Positions 4,777 to 13,260 of a DNA stretch of 21,516 nucleotides are shown piece by piece. Source of the stretch: Candidatus Cloacimonas sp. 4484_140. GTDB lineage: Bacteria; Cloacimonadota; Cloacimonadia; JGIOTU-2. The notes beneath the pieces are model-generated. The model did no database searches and was not told the origin of the DNA. It saw only the letters and a list, made by a program, of their open reading frames with translations. Made by a program: the position numbers and the translations under genes. The stretch covers positions 1 through 21,516 of the forward strand of contig MVCT01000005.1 of the NCBI GenBank assembly GCA_002049945.1, in the 5' to 3' direction. Each line of letters starts with the position of its first letter. The stretch's first letter is position 1.

Positions 4777-6918
4777 ATGAAAAAGAAAATTATATTAGTT
4801 TTAATACTTGCACTGTTCATCACTCAATTTTTGCAGGGGGACCTGTCACGCCGTAATGAAATGAAGGCGGAACTGATCACTTCCTATGAAGGCACATGGG
4901 AAGGATCGATCAAAATACCCGGACAGGAATTGGAGATCATTGTTGATTTTATCATACATGAAAAGACACTCGACGGGATGATCGATATCCCTTTACAGCA
5001 GGCAATTGACCTGCCCTTGAACATTGTTTCAATTGAAGATAACCTTATTCGTTTTGATATAGTTGATGTACCTGGTGATCCTCGATTTGACGGCACATTA
5101 TCAGAAGACATGAACACAATTGAAGGTGATTTCACACAAAATAATTCTACCCTTCCTTTCGTTTTACATAAAAAATCAATTGAAGAAAAGGAGCAGGAAT
5201 CAGCACATCTTCAGGAGACGTTGCAGAGCATTCGCACATTCATAGATACAACATTATCACAATGGAACGTGCCCGGTGTCGCTGTTTCTATCGTGAAGGA
5301 TGGAGATGTCCTTATGGCTGAAGGATTCGGTTATCGCGATCTTGAAAATAACAAGCCCATGACATCCAATACGCTTCTTGCAATTGGCTCATCCACAAAA
5401 GCTTTTACTGCATTTTCTGTAGGACTTCTTGTCGATGATGGGATCATTGATTGGAATACCCCGATAAAAACCTACATGCCGGATTTCAAGATGTATGACG
5501 ATTTCGCCACCGAGCAGATGACCGCTATAGATCTTCTTACTCACCGCTCCGGCTTGCCACGCCATGATATGATGTGGTATGGCTCCTATTTCACTCGTGA
5601 AGAACTGTATGAAAGATTGCGCTACCTCGAACCAAATGAGCCCTTCCGATACACTTTTCAATATCAGAATCTAATGCTTATGACTGCCGGCTTAATGGTC
5701 GGACGGCTTTCAAACAGTACGTGGGAAAATGTCGTGCAGGAAAGAATTTTTAATCCACTTGGAATGAGCTCAACTAATTTTTCTGTTGATGTCTCACAGA
5801 GCAGTGATGATTATGCACTTCCATATAGCGGCAGTCCAACAGAAGAGCCGGAAGAAATTCCTTTCAGAAATATTTCTACGATCGGACCTGCCGGTTCAAT
5901 AAACTCTACTTCAACCGATATGGCTCAATGGATAAAGATGCTGCTCAACAAAGGAAAAGCAGATGACACACAGCTTATGATGGAAGGAACATTGGAAACG
6001 ATCCTCACGCCCCACATGTTCATTCCCGGGAAAAGCTCCAGCGAAGAGCTTACCTACCGAAACTATGGACTTGGCTGGTTTATCCTTACCTATAGAGGAC
6101 ATCCATTTGTTCAGCACGGCGGTAATATAGACGGATTCTCAACGCTGGTGTCATTATTGCCCGAAGACAATCTGGGCGTTGTAATAATGGTAAACCAAAA
6201 TGGTTCGGGATACCCGAGCGTGCTCAATTATTATATTATAGATTATTTGCTTGATCTGGAACCGGTGGATTGGAATGAAAGAATCCTGGCTAAGCTAACG
6301 AGTCTTTCGGAATTGGAAGAGGAAGCTGGAGAAATCCCTCGAGTAGAGGGAACAAAGCCGTCCCACGACCTCGATGCATACACGGGCATTTATGAAAATC
6401 CCGGTTACGGAAAAGTAGATATCACTAATGACAAAAAGCAGCTCTATTTGGTTTATCATTCCTTTGCAAGTCCCCTTGAGCACTGGCATTACGATGTTTT
6501 TAAACCCACAGAAGGTGTTCCCGCCGAGTCAAATACCCTCATTGAATTTCATACAAACCTTCAAGGAGATATTCATAAATTATCATCATCACTGGAATCT
6601 TCAGTCGCTCCTATTGAATTTGTAAAACTTCCTCCCTTAGAGCTTTATGATCCGGAATATCTTATTCAGTTCGTTGGGAAATACGAAATGGGCGGAGTTG
6701 AGATTAGCGTTGAACTCAATAAATCCGGTTCACTCATGCTCACATATCCCGGACAGCCCGTTTATGAGCTTATTCCTTATGAAGGCACGGAATTCAGCAT
6801 AAAGGATTTGGATAATTTCCATATTTCATTTATAATTGATAAAAATGATGAAGTGACCGGTTTGACATTTATTCAGCCGAATGGTACTTTTGATGCGAAA
6901 AAGGTGGAACAGGAATAA
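4777..6918 (+). CDS. Secreted serine hydrolase, beta-lactamase/PBP4*/EstB fold, multidomain
   Basis: The 713-residue product opens with a signal peptide (about 1-20). Residues 36-132 form a strand-rich N-terminal domain (YEGTWEGSIKI...) similar to the lipocalin-like modules found beside such hydrolases. Residues 145-490 are the class C beta-lactamase-type domain: SSTK gives catalytic S205 and K208, YQN is at 296-298 and HGG at 447-449. Two further strand-rich modules follow, about 530-620 and 627-712, of the type often labelled DUF3471. The substrate could be a peptide, an ester or a D-amino acid peptide; a true beta-lactamase is unlikely. The ribosome site AAAAGGAG lies 5 nt before the ATG. 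Oddly, residues 22-32 (DLSRRNEMKAE), right after the signal peptide, are encoded by a copy of the dispersed repeat R2. A palindromic site follows the stop. Confidence 0.9.
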   Translation: MKKKIILVLILALFITQFLQGDLSRRNEMKAELITSYEGTWEGSIKIPGQELEIIVDFIIHEKTLDGMIDIPLQQAIDLPLNIVSIEDNLIRFDIVDVPGDPRFDGTLSEDMNTIEGDFTQNNSTLPFVLHKKSIEEKEQESAHLQETLQSIRTFIDTTLSQWNVPGVAVSIVKDGDVLMAEGFGYRDLENNKPMTSNTLLAIGSSTKAFTAFSVGLLVDDGIIDWNTPIKTYMPDFKMYDDFATEQMTAIDLLTHRSGLPRHDMMWYGSYFTREELYERLRYLEPNEPFRYTFQYQNLMLMTAGLMVGRLSNSTWENVVQERIFNPLGMSSTNFSVDVSQSSDDYALPYSGSPTEEPEEIPFRNISTIGPAGSINSTSTDMAQWIKMLLNKGKADDTQLMMEGTLETILTPHMFIPGKSSSEELTYRNYGLGWFILTYRGHPFVQHGGNIDGFSTLVSLLPEDNLGVVIMVNQNGSGYPSVLNYYIIDYLLDLEPVDWNERILAKLTSLSELEEEAGEIPRVEGTKPSHDLDAYTGIYENPGYGKVDITNDKKQLYLVYHSFASPLEHWHYDVFKPTEGVPAESNTLIEFHTNLQGDIHKLSSSLESSVAPIEFVKLPPLELYDPEYLIQFVGKYEMGGVEISVELNKSGSLMLTYPGQPVYELIPYEGTEFSIKDLDNFHISFIIDKNDEVTGLTFIQPNGTFDAKKVEQE
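4842..4872 (+). repeat. Dispersed repeat R2 inside the serine hydrolase coding sequence
   Basis: These 31 nt match the intergenic copy at 1125-1155 at 29 positions and keep the reading frame, encoding LSRRNEMKAE just after the predicted signal peptide. The surrounding bases do not match, so the similarity is confined to the repeat unit. Confidence 0.75.
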
Positions 6919-6936
6919 TAAAACCATATACAGATT

Positions 6937-6992
6937 TATACGATACCATCGTATAGTTTTTGCCGTTTTTATACGATACTATCGAATGGTTT
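6937..6992. promoter_or_regulatory. Two copies of a palindromic site, operator-like, before the adenylate cyclase gene
   Basis: Bases 6937-6955 are TATACGAT-ACC-ATCGTATA, a perfect inverted repeat with 8-bp arms and a 3-nt centre. A second copy at 6970-6988 reads TATACGAT-ACT-ATCGAATG. The two centres are 33 bp apart, about three helical turns, and both copies are followed by GTTT, so the repeat unit is about 25 bp. The layout fits binding of two dimers of a regulator on the same DNA face. The first copy is also followed by GTTTTT and could act as a weak terminator for the hydrolase gene, since the stem is AT-rich with only two G-C pairs. Confidence 0.6.
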
Positions 6993-7017
6993 AATTAATT
7001 AATTGATGGGTAACATC

Positions 7018-9216
7018 ATGAAAAAAAGCGCTGCAGACGAAAAATCAACTTTTGGACATTTTTTCAGTAATATCTACAAAAAATGGTATGTAGGTCTTAT
7101 AATTGCAGTCATTATTGCAATTCTTGTATCTCTTTTTCACGAAACAGATATTGGAAAACAATTAGAATGGAAAACTGTAGATTACCGTTTCCGAAGATTC
7201 CCGATCCCTGAGCGTGCAGACACCAATGTAGTCCTTGTTGCAATCGATAATACCAGTCTGAATTATTTTGAAAACTTCGGTGTCTTGTGGAAGTGGCCTC
7301 GTAATTTTTACGGCATTGCTGTCGATTATTTTGCAGCAGTCGGTGCGAAAGCAATTATTTTTGATATGATGTTCGATGATCCTGATATTGATCGTGCTGA
7401 AACCGATGCCAGCGAAACCGATGGAGCATTTGCACGATCCATAAATCGGGCTGGGAATGTTATTCTCGGCGCTGAATTTACAATGAATGAAACTGATATC
7501 GCTCCGGATATTTCATCCTTTTCTATTTATCCTCAGGTGCAAAGTTCTCTCTATTCACAAAAGTTCAAGGGTGGTATCATACCCATAGATATTCTTCTAC
7601 AAGCCACAAAATCACTTGGCTTTCTTAACATTCGTCCCGATGAAGATGGCATCATTCGAAGAGTGCCACTCATTTATTCTTATAAAGAAAACTATTATCC
7701 ACAGATTGCCTACAGCGGCTTCCTCCTGGGTCAGGAGCACAATGATATAATTGTGAAGAGTAATGCCTTTATCTTAAATGGGCTCTCTATTCCGGTAACC
7801 GAAAATGATAAATATTTCATTAACTGGTATGGGTCCGGCGGTAAAGATGGTGTGTTCAAATATTACCCCTTCGCAGCCGTGTTCCAGTCTGCTCTTGCAA
7901 TGCAAACAGGTGGTGAACCTTCGCTTCCGAACGAAACATTCAAAGATAAGTATATTATTCTCGGCGCAACTGCATCCGGACTTTCCGACCTGCGACCCAC
8001 TCCTTTTATCAACCCCTATCCCGGTATGGAGATCTGGGCAACGACTTTAAGCAATTTTATAAATAAAGATTTTGTGAAAATCGTTCCCAGATGGATAAAT
8101 TTCCTCCATGTTATTCTGGTTGCCTTCATTACTTTTATTATTTTCATTCGGCTTAAGCCCAAAATCGCCAACCCACTTATGCTGCTCGTTATTGCATATG
8201 TTGTTTGCATCACAATTCTTTTATGGAAAGCAGACAGGATCCTGCTCAATCTCTCAATGCCGCTCATCGGTTTTGTGCTTTCTTACGGATACAGCGCCAC
8301 GATCAGCTACATTATGGAAGGGCGATCCAAGCGGGATATCAAAAAGGTGTTCACTCGCTATCTTCATCCCGATGTGATAGAAACCCTGCTTGTTGATCCG
8401 GATTCCGTAAAGATCGGCGGTGACAGCATTACCGCAACCGTGCTATTCACGGACATTGCCAACTTCACGACCTTTTCAGAAGGTAAAACACCCAAAGAAT
8501 TAGTGGGTTTGCTCAATGAATATTTTGATAAGATCACAGGTATCGTACTGGAAAATAACGGACTTCTCGATAAATATACAGGCGATGGCATCATGGCAAT
8601 ATTCGGCGCCCCGATTCCAAAAGAAGATCACGCAATTATGGCATGCGGTGCTGCGCTCGAGCACAGAAAATACTGCCGGAAACTGCAGCAGGAAAAGCAG
8701 GAATTCAATGCGGCAGACAACTTTCATATTCACACAAGGATCGGGGTGAATTCCGGACCGATCGTCGCAGGAAATATCGGCTCTAAAAACAGAATGGATT
8801 ACACCGCGATCGGAGATAACGTGAACCTTGCAGCGCGTCTCGAGGGAGTGAACAAGATATACAAAACACAGATCATGCTAAGCGAATCCACTTATGACTT
8901 GATCAAACAGAAGTTCCTCTGCCGTGAGCTAGATCGCCTTCGCGTCAAAGGGAAGACAGAACCAACTTCTGTGTATGAACTTATTGACGAAAACACGGAA
9001 GAAGCAGTCCTGAAAAATGCATGGATCAAGGACTATGAAGAAGCGCTCTCATACTATAGAAAGGCAGAATGGAATAAAGCTATTGACATTTTTGAAAGAC
9101 TTTCTCAAAATCACGTCAATGATAAAGCGTCCGGCGTTATGCTGGAACGATGCAGAAAATTTAAACACGAAATCCCCAAAGATTGGGATGGCATCTTTAC
9201 CTTGGAGGTAAAATAA
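7018..9216 (+). CDS. CHASE2-domain class III adenylate cyclase
   Basis: From ATG 7018 the product has 732 residues. One membrane helix (about 23-40) precedes an extracytoplasmic CHASE2 sensor (about 41-350), then three membrane helices (about 362-377, 386-403, 409-433) and a cytoplasmic class III cyclase domain (about 470-655). The catalytic residues are present: metal ligands D479 (LFTDIANF) and D523 (KYTGDGI), K519 and D594 (MDYTAIG) as in enzymes that choose ATP, and N603 and R607 in NVNLAARLE. It should therefore make cyclic AMP in response to an outside signal. The C-terminal tail (about 665-732) with the WNKAIDIFERL and RC...WDG pattern is common in this subfamily. An in-frame ATG at 7006 and TTG at 7003 are alternatives; none has a strong ribosome site. 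Two palindromic operator-like sites lie upstream, and the stop overlaps the next ATG. Confidence 0.93.
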   Translation: MKKSAADEKSTFGHFFSNIYKKWYVGLIIAVIIAILVSLFHETDIGKQLEWKTVDYRFRRFPIPERADTNVVLVAIDNTSLNYFENFGVLWKWPRNFYGIAVDYFAAVGAKAIIFDMMFDDPDIDRAETDASETDGAFARSINRAGNVILGAEFTMNETDIAPDISSFSIYPQVQSSLYSQKFKGGIIPIDILLQATKSLGFLNIRPDEDGIIRRVPLIYSYKENYYPQIAYSGFLLGQEHNDIIVKSNAFILNGLSIPVTENDKYFINWYGSGGKDGVFKYYPFAAVFQSALAMQTGGEPSLPNETFKDKYIILGATASGLSDLRPTPFINPYPGMEIWATTLSNFINKDFVKIVPRWINFLHVILVAFITFIIFIRLKPKIANPLMLLVIAYVVCITILLWKADRILLNLSMPLIGFVLSYGYSATISYIMEGRSKRDIKKVFTRYLHPDVIETLLVDPDSVKIGGDSITATVLFTDIANFTTFSEGKTPKELVGLLNEYFDKITGIVLENNGLLDKYTGDGIMAIFGAPIPKEDHAIMACGAALEHRKYCRKLQQEKQEFNAADNFHIHTRIGVNSGPIVAGNIGSKNRMDYTAIGDNVNLAARLEGVNKIYKTQIMLSESTYDLIKQKFLCRELDRLRVKGKTEPTSVYELIDENTEEAVLKNAWIKDYEEALSYYRKAEWNKAIDIFERLSQNHVNDKASGVMLERCRKFKHEIPKDWDGIFTLEVK

Positions 9217-10484
9217 TGAAAAAGAAATCTTATCTTTTTTTTGTTGTGGTTTTACTCGGTCTCTTTGTGATTATTCTACACCTTTTTGCAATGGGAAATG
9301 CCACTATCAAACGTGAACAGGCATATCTCCGAAGCGGACCCGGCTCCTATTATCCACCTCTTGCGACCCTGCCGGAAGGTTATTCGGTAACAATACTTGA
9401 AGGCAATGACAGCTGGCTCAAAGTTCAGGTGGACACACTGACCGGTTATATTTCAAGCAAAGTCACAGAGGGCAAGAAAGAATCAGAAGACCTGTTTGCT
9501 CAGATGGGCTCACAGAAAGCAATAACAGAAATTTCACAGATCGGCATGACCGCAGGCATAAAAGCGATGAGCGGGAAATTCTCAAAAAAGATCGACGAGA
9601 ACGTTGACTTCATTGATGAATTTCTAAGTTATCATATCAGCCCTTATGGCTTCGAGCAATTCAGAGATGACACATACCGCTCGATAAACCTGAAAAAAAT
9701 CCGCAAGAGCGTAAAACTTCCCCGTTCTGATGCTCCTCAATTCTTCACTTTTTCTGAAGAAGCAATGGGCTTTGCCATCGCAAATAAGATCGCAGAACTC
9801 GGATTATACCACAATAAGGCACTTCAGGATTACGTAAATTATGTTGGACTTCTCGTAGCGCAGGCAAGTGACTCTTATGATATTCCATATAAATTCTTTA
9901 TTCTAAATATCAACGTGCCGAATGCCTATTCCTGTCCGGGTGGTATCGTCTTTATCACAACCGGAATGCTGGAAGCTATTGATAATGAAGCTGAACTCGC
10001 TGCAGTACTCGGTCATGAGATCGGGCATGTTTCTCATTATCACGGCATGAAGGAACTTGAAAAGAGAAAAGTTCAGATCATTGCAGAAGACTCCTTTGCA
10101 GAGCTTGATATGCTTGCAGACAGCTTGTATGGACATGATGAAAAGTATGATGATGTGGAAGCAGAATTGGAAGATATAGCTCTCTCAATCTACGAAACCA
10201 TCTATCAGGGACGGCTTGAAGAATATGAAGAAGAGGCGGACAAGCTGGGACTGCTCTATGCAGCGCGAGCAGGTTACAATCCGCAAGCTCTTGAGCATAT
10301 CCTCATGCGTCTGATCCTGCTTGGAAAAGCTTCGAACAACGAGCATTATACTCAAGAACAGATCGGGTGGAGAAAAGATCTTGTGGAAAATAAGCTGAAT
10401 TCCTATGATCTACCCAAGGGATTACGCTATTGGGAAGACCGCTATCTACAAAAAACTAAATCTCTCAAGTCTTCTAAATATTGA
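9216..10484 (+). CDS. M48-family metalloprotease with N-terminal SH3b domain
   Basis: The ATG overlaps the cyclase stop by one base (TAATG), with GGAGG 7 nt upstream, so translation is probably coupled. The 422-residue product has a signal peptide or N-terminal anchor (about 6-26), a bacterial SH3 domain (about 30-83: AYLRSGPGSYYPPLATLPEG...WLKV...GYISSKV), a linker, and a peptidase M48 domain. The zinc motif is HEIGH (H267, E268, H271) and the third ligand is likely E338 in the EYEEEADKLG segment. PNAYSCPGGIVFITTGML at 235-252 is the usual M48 stretch before the active site. It probably acts in the periplasm. The best-known periplasmic M48 protein with neighbouring TPRs is BepA, which degrades stalled outer-membrane proteins; here a TPR protein and a barrel-like protein are encoded next door as separate genes. 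That link is inference. Confidence 0.9.
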   Translation: MKKKSYLFFVVVLLGLFVIILHLFAMGNATIKREQAYLRSGPGSYYPPLATLPEGYSVTILEGNDSWLKVQVDTLTGYISSKVTEGKKESEDLFAQMGSQKAITEISQIGMTAGIKAMSGKFSKKIDENVDFIDEFLSYHISPYGFEQFRDDTYRSINLKKIRKSVKLPRSDAPQFFTFSEEAMGFAIANKIAELGLYHNKALQDYVNYVGLLVAQASDSYDIPYKFFILNINVPNAYSCPGGIVFITTGMLEAIDNEAELAAVLGHEIGHVSHYHGMKELEKRKVQIIAEDSFAELDMLADSLYGHDEKYDDVEAELEDIALSIYETIYQGRLEEYEEEADKLGLLYAARAGYNPQALEHILMRLILLGKASNNEHYTQEQIGWRKDLVENKLNSYDLPKGLRYWEDRYLQKTKSLKSSKY

Positions 10485-10531
10485 CACTAAAGCATGTAAA
10501 TTCTTTTCATATCTATAAATACGGAGGTTGC

Positions 10532-11302
10532 ATGAAAAAGATTTTTGGAATAATAATTATTCTTCTCTTCATCAGCCAGGCACTTTTTGCGCTGGAGATG
10601 ACAGAGCTTATTGATTGCCCGACCGCAGGTATTCTGCAAAAGGGAGAAGTAAAATTTCCGATCGGCATTTTCGATAAAGGTGGCGTTTCATTCGGTGCAG
10701 GTGTGGGAGTACTGCCCAAACTCATGTTCGGCATCCAATACGGCGGTGAATACATCATCGGGGACTCAATTCCCGAATGGGATTCGTACCCTGGTGTGTT
10801 TGTGAAATACCGCATTTTTGACGAATCTCCGACACTGCCTGCAATCGCCATTGGATTTGATTCACGAGGATTTGGAACTTATACAGACTCACTCAGTGAC
10901 GGCACAGAAATCAACCGCTTTGCTATAAAATCAAAGGGCTTTTATGCAGTGGTGAGCAGAAATTTCCATTTTCTTGGAAACCTCGGTTTACATGGCGGCA
11001 TCAGCTATAGCACAGAATGGGATGATAATGACGACAACCTGAATTTCTTTGTGGGACTTGATAAAAGCATCAACCAGCACATCACTTTGCTTGTCGAATA
11101 CGATTTTGCATTCAATGATAATGGCAAAAGCGGAGATGAAAAAACTTATAGCTTCGGAGAAGGAAACGGCTATCTGAACGCTGCGATTCTTCTTAATGTT
11201 GCACAAAATATAAGAATACAGATAAACTTCCGTGACTTCCTCGGCAATCAATATGTAAACCCAGACCGCTCAATATCGATCGGGTACTTTACGCAACTAT
11301 AA
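10532..11302 (+). CDS. Probable outer-membrane beta-barrel protein
   Basis: The start is ATG 10532, with GGAGG 5 nt upstream; an upstream TTG at 10481 in the same frame has no ribosome site. The 256-residue product has a clear signal peptide ending in FISQALFA. The mature part is built of short amphipathic strands with aromatic residues, such as KLMFGIQYGGEYIIG, GVFVKYRIF, GFYAVVSRNFHF, GLHGGISYSTEW and SISIGYFTQL, and ends on an aromatic strand plus leucine. This suggests a 10- to 12-strand outer-membrane barrel. The part up to about residue 110 (TAGILQKGEVKFPIGIFDKGG, given here only as a landmark) resembles YjbH-like or organic-solvent-tolerance-type barrels, but I cannot place it in a family with confidence. 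It lies between the protease and TPR genes of the same apparent operon. Confidence 0.72.
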   Translation: MKKIFGIIIILLFISQALFALEMTELIDCPTAGILQKGEVKFPIGIFDKGGVSFGAGVGVLPKLMFGIQYGGEYIIGDSIPEWDSYPGVFVKYRIFDESPTLPAIAIGFDSRGFGTYTDSLSDGTEINRFAIKSKGFYAVVSRNFHFLGNLGLHGGISYSTEWDDNDDNLNFFVGLDKSINQHITLLVEYDFAFNDNGKSGDEKTYSFGEGNGYLNAAILLNVAQNIRIQINFRDFLGNQYVNPDRSISIGYFTQL

Positions 11303-11303
11303 T

Positions 11304-13172
11304 ATGGCAAAAACACATATACTCAAGCCGCTTATTTTGTTGAGCGGCTTTTTATTTCTTTGCTCTCTCGCTTATACATCAAATCCGCTTTACTACTACT
11401 CCCTTGCAGAAGTAGCAATAGATCAGGGACAATATGCCACTGCGGACTCGCTTCTCGAGATCGCATATCGAATCGACCCAAGCTCAAAAGAGGTGATCGT
11501 CGAGCGTCTGAATGTGCTCTACTATCTTAAGAATAACGAGCGGCTCATCTCTTTTGCCGAAGATGTTCTAACAAAGGGTATAGTACTCCCGGAAGTGTAC
11601 ATAATGCTTGCCGAAAGCTATCTTACAGTTGGTGAAGCAGTAAAGGCAAAAGAAATTCTCATGACCGGACTGCAGCAAATTGAAGATAATGGGTCGCTGT
11701 ATCTGGAATTATACAGAGTTGCACTTAAGGAGGAAGATGGAACCAGGGCGATGCAATATCTTCATCTTGCGGAAACAGATACCGATGATCCCGATCTTTT
11801 GTATCATATCGCAATGGAATACTCGCGTCTGCAGGATAACGTAATGCTCGAAATGACCTTACATAGAATTCTCGCACTTGATCCGAACTTCTCTCAGGCA
11901 CATGCATGGCTTGGTGATTTCTATTATAACAACAAGGAGTTCTACAAAGCGATCGAACAACTGGAATATCTGCTTGATGCTCAGGAAATTACTACGATCT
12001 CCATGCAACAGCTTTTGCTCTCCTATTATTTCACCCAGCAGTTTGAAAAAGTACTGGAAATGTCGGAATATTTCCCTATTGAGTTAATGGATTCCGTACA
12101 AAAAAGGATGTTCTTCTTTTCTGCCTATAAAGCTCAAAAATTTCCAGAAGCGCTCGAATATGGAGAAACATTGCTCACAGAAAAGGAAAGTATGGAAAGC
12201 GACCGTCTGCAGGAGCTTTATGAAATGATGGCTATTTCCGAGATCCAGCTTCGAAATTACGAGAAGGCGAATGAGTACTTTAGTAAGATCAGCGATGAAC
12301 GCTTTCTTCTTCCCCATTTAAATATTATCCCCTTCATTGTGAACGAAACCGGAGATGTTTCGCTCTTTCATAAACTTCTGGATTATGCAGAATCAAATCA
12401 GGCGGACACTCTTTCCTGCACCCTGAAAGCGCTGCTGGCATACAATTATGCACAAATGGATTCGCTCGATTTGAGCAAAAAATATATCTCTGAAATAGAA
12501 TTGCAGTACTGTATAGATAACTACCCCCTGGTGTTGATCTCTTATGCAATGCTGAAAACAGGAGCTTCTGCCGATTCTGTATATGCGCTTCTCGAAATGC
12601 GCCCAAATAAGGAAATGACCAGTTCTCAATGGCTTGGTCAGTATTATGAAGGCAATGAAGATATTGAAAAGGCACAGCACTATTTTTCACAAGCTCTCGA
12701 ACAAGACAGCACAAATCTTGATCTCTATCTTAATGTGGCACAATTCTATAATGAACAAGGTTTATTTGAGCAGGAGATAGCAACGCTGGAGCGTGGTGTG
12801 CAATTTTTCCCCGACAATGCCGATCTTCTGAACTGGCTCGGTTACTCATTGACCGAACATGATATTCGTCTCGAGGAAGCTCAGAAAATGCTCGAAAAGG
12901 CAGTGGAGCTGTCACCGAACAACATCTATATCTGGGATAGTCTCGGTTGGGTATATTATAAACTCGGATACTATAAAGAAGCCCTTAAGGCAATGAAGCT
13001 TCTTATTGAAAGCGATGTGGATGATTCCGTCATCTGCTATCATCTTGGATTGATATACATGGAAAACGGCATGACAGATAAGGCAAAACAATTTCTACAA
13101 CGCTCCATTGACGAAAATAATAATGAAGAAGCGGTAGGCAAAGCACGTGATGCATTGGAGCAATTAAAATAA
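11304..13172 (+). CDS. Secreted tetratricopeptide-repeat protein
   Basis: The gene starts one base after the barrel gene's stop and has no Shine-Dalgarno, so it probably relies on translational coupling. The 622-residue product has a signal peptide (about 1-25) and then TPR-like helix pairs along its whole length. The clearest are GQYATADSLLEIAYRIDP (about 37-54), AHAWLGDFYYNNKEFYKAIE, ANEYF, AQHYFSQALEQDSTN, LNVAQFYNEQGLFEQEI, and the last three units from about 510 to 600 (NWLGYSLTEHD..., WDSLGWVYYKLGYYKEALK, YHLGLIYMENGMTDKAK). It should be a periplasmic or outer-membrane-attached scaffold that binds partner proteins. FLFLCS near the signal peptide end is not a standard lipobox. A terminator-shaped hairpin overlaps codons 8-17. 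The partner is most simply one of its operon neighbours, but that is inference. Confidence 0.88.
   Translation: MAKTHILKPLILLSGFLFLCSLAYTSNPLYYYSLAEVAIDQGQYATADSLLEIAYRIDPSSKEVIVERLNVLYYLKNNERLISFAEDVLTKGIVLPEVYIMLAESYLTVGEAVKAKEILMTGLQQIEDNGSLYLELYRVALKEEDGTRAMQYLHLAETDTDDPDLLYHIAMEYSRLQDNVMLEMTLHRILALDPNFSQAHAWLGDFYYNNKEFYKAIEQLEYLLDAQEITTISMQQLLLSYYFTQQFEKVLEMSEYFPIELMDSVQKRMFFFSAYKAQKFPEALEYGETLLTEKESMESDRLQELYEMMAISEIQLRNYEKANEYFSKISDERFLLPHLNIIPFIVNETGDVSLFHKLLDYAESNQADTLSCTLKALLAYNYAQMDSLDLSKKYISEIELQYCIDNYPLVLISYAMLKTGASADSVYALLEMRPNKEMTSSQWLGQYYEGNEDIEKAQHYFSQALEQDSTNLDLYLNVAQFYNEQGLFEQEIATLERGVQFFPDNADLLNWLGYSLTEHDIRLEEAQKMLEKAVELSPNNIYIWDSLGWVYYKLGYYKEALKAMKLLIESDVDDSVICYHLGLIYMENGMTDKAKQFLQRSIDENNNEEAVGKARDALEQLK
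11325..11357 (+). terminator. Terminator-shaped hairpin inside the 5' end of the TPR gene
   Basis: The arms AAGCCGCTTA (11325-11334) and TGAGCGGCTT (11341-11350) form 10 pairs, one of them G-U, around a 6-nt loop, and the right arm runs directly into TTTATTT. This is a textbook intrinsic-terminator shape, yet it lies 21 nt inside the TPR coding sequence and encodes part of its signal peptide. It may end a fraction of transcripts after the barrel gene or act as a translation-dependent attenuator. Confidence 0.6.
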
Positions 13173-13202
13173 GCTTTGTATAAAGAAATGTACTAAATTC
13201 TT

Positions 13203-13231
13203 TTGGACAAAAAATTTAATTCACTTAAATA
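13203..13231 (+). promoter_or_regulatory. Candidate promoter for the small membrane genes (TTGGAC, 17 nt, TAAATA)
   Basis: TTGGAC at 13203-13208 and TAAATA at 13226-13231 are 17 nt apart, a sigma-70-type spacing, about 30 nt before the ATG at 13261. An AT-only hairpin (AATAATA/TATTATT) lies between it and the AAGGAG ribosome site. Confidence 0.35.
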
Positions 13232-13260
13232 ATAACATATATTATTAATAAGGAGTTTTA

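Noticed and set aside
11304..11380. Lipoprotein signal in the TPR protein
   Set aside because: The cysteine is preceded by FLFL, which does not match the usual small residue at -1 of a lipobox.
12334..12714. 126-codon minus-strand frame opposite the TPR gene
   Set aside because: It is a shadow of the TPR reading frame with a cysteine- and arginine-rich, non-protein-like composition.
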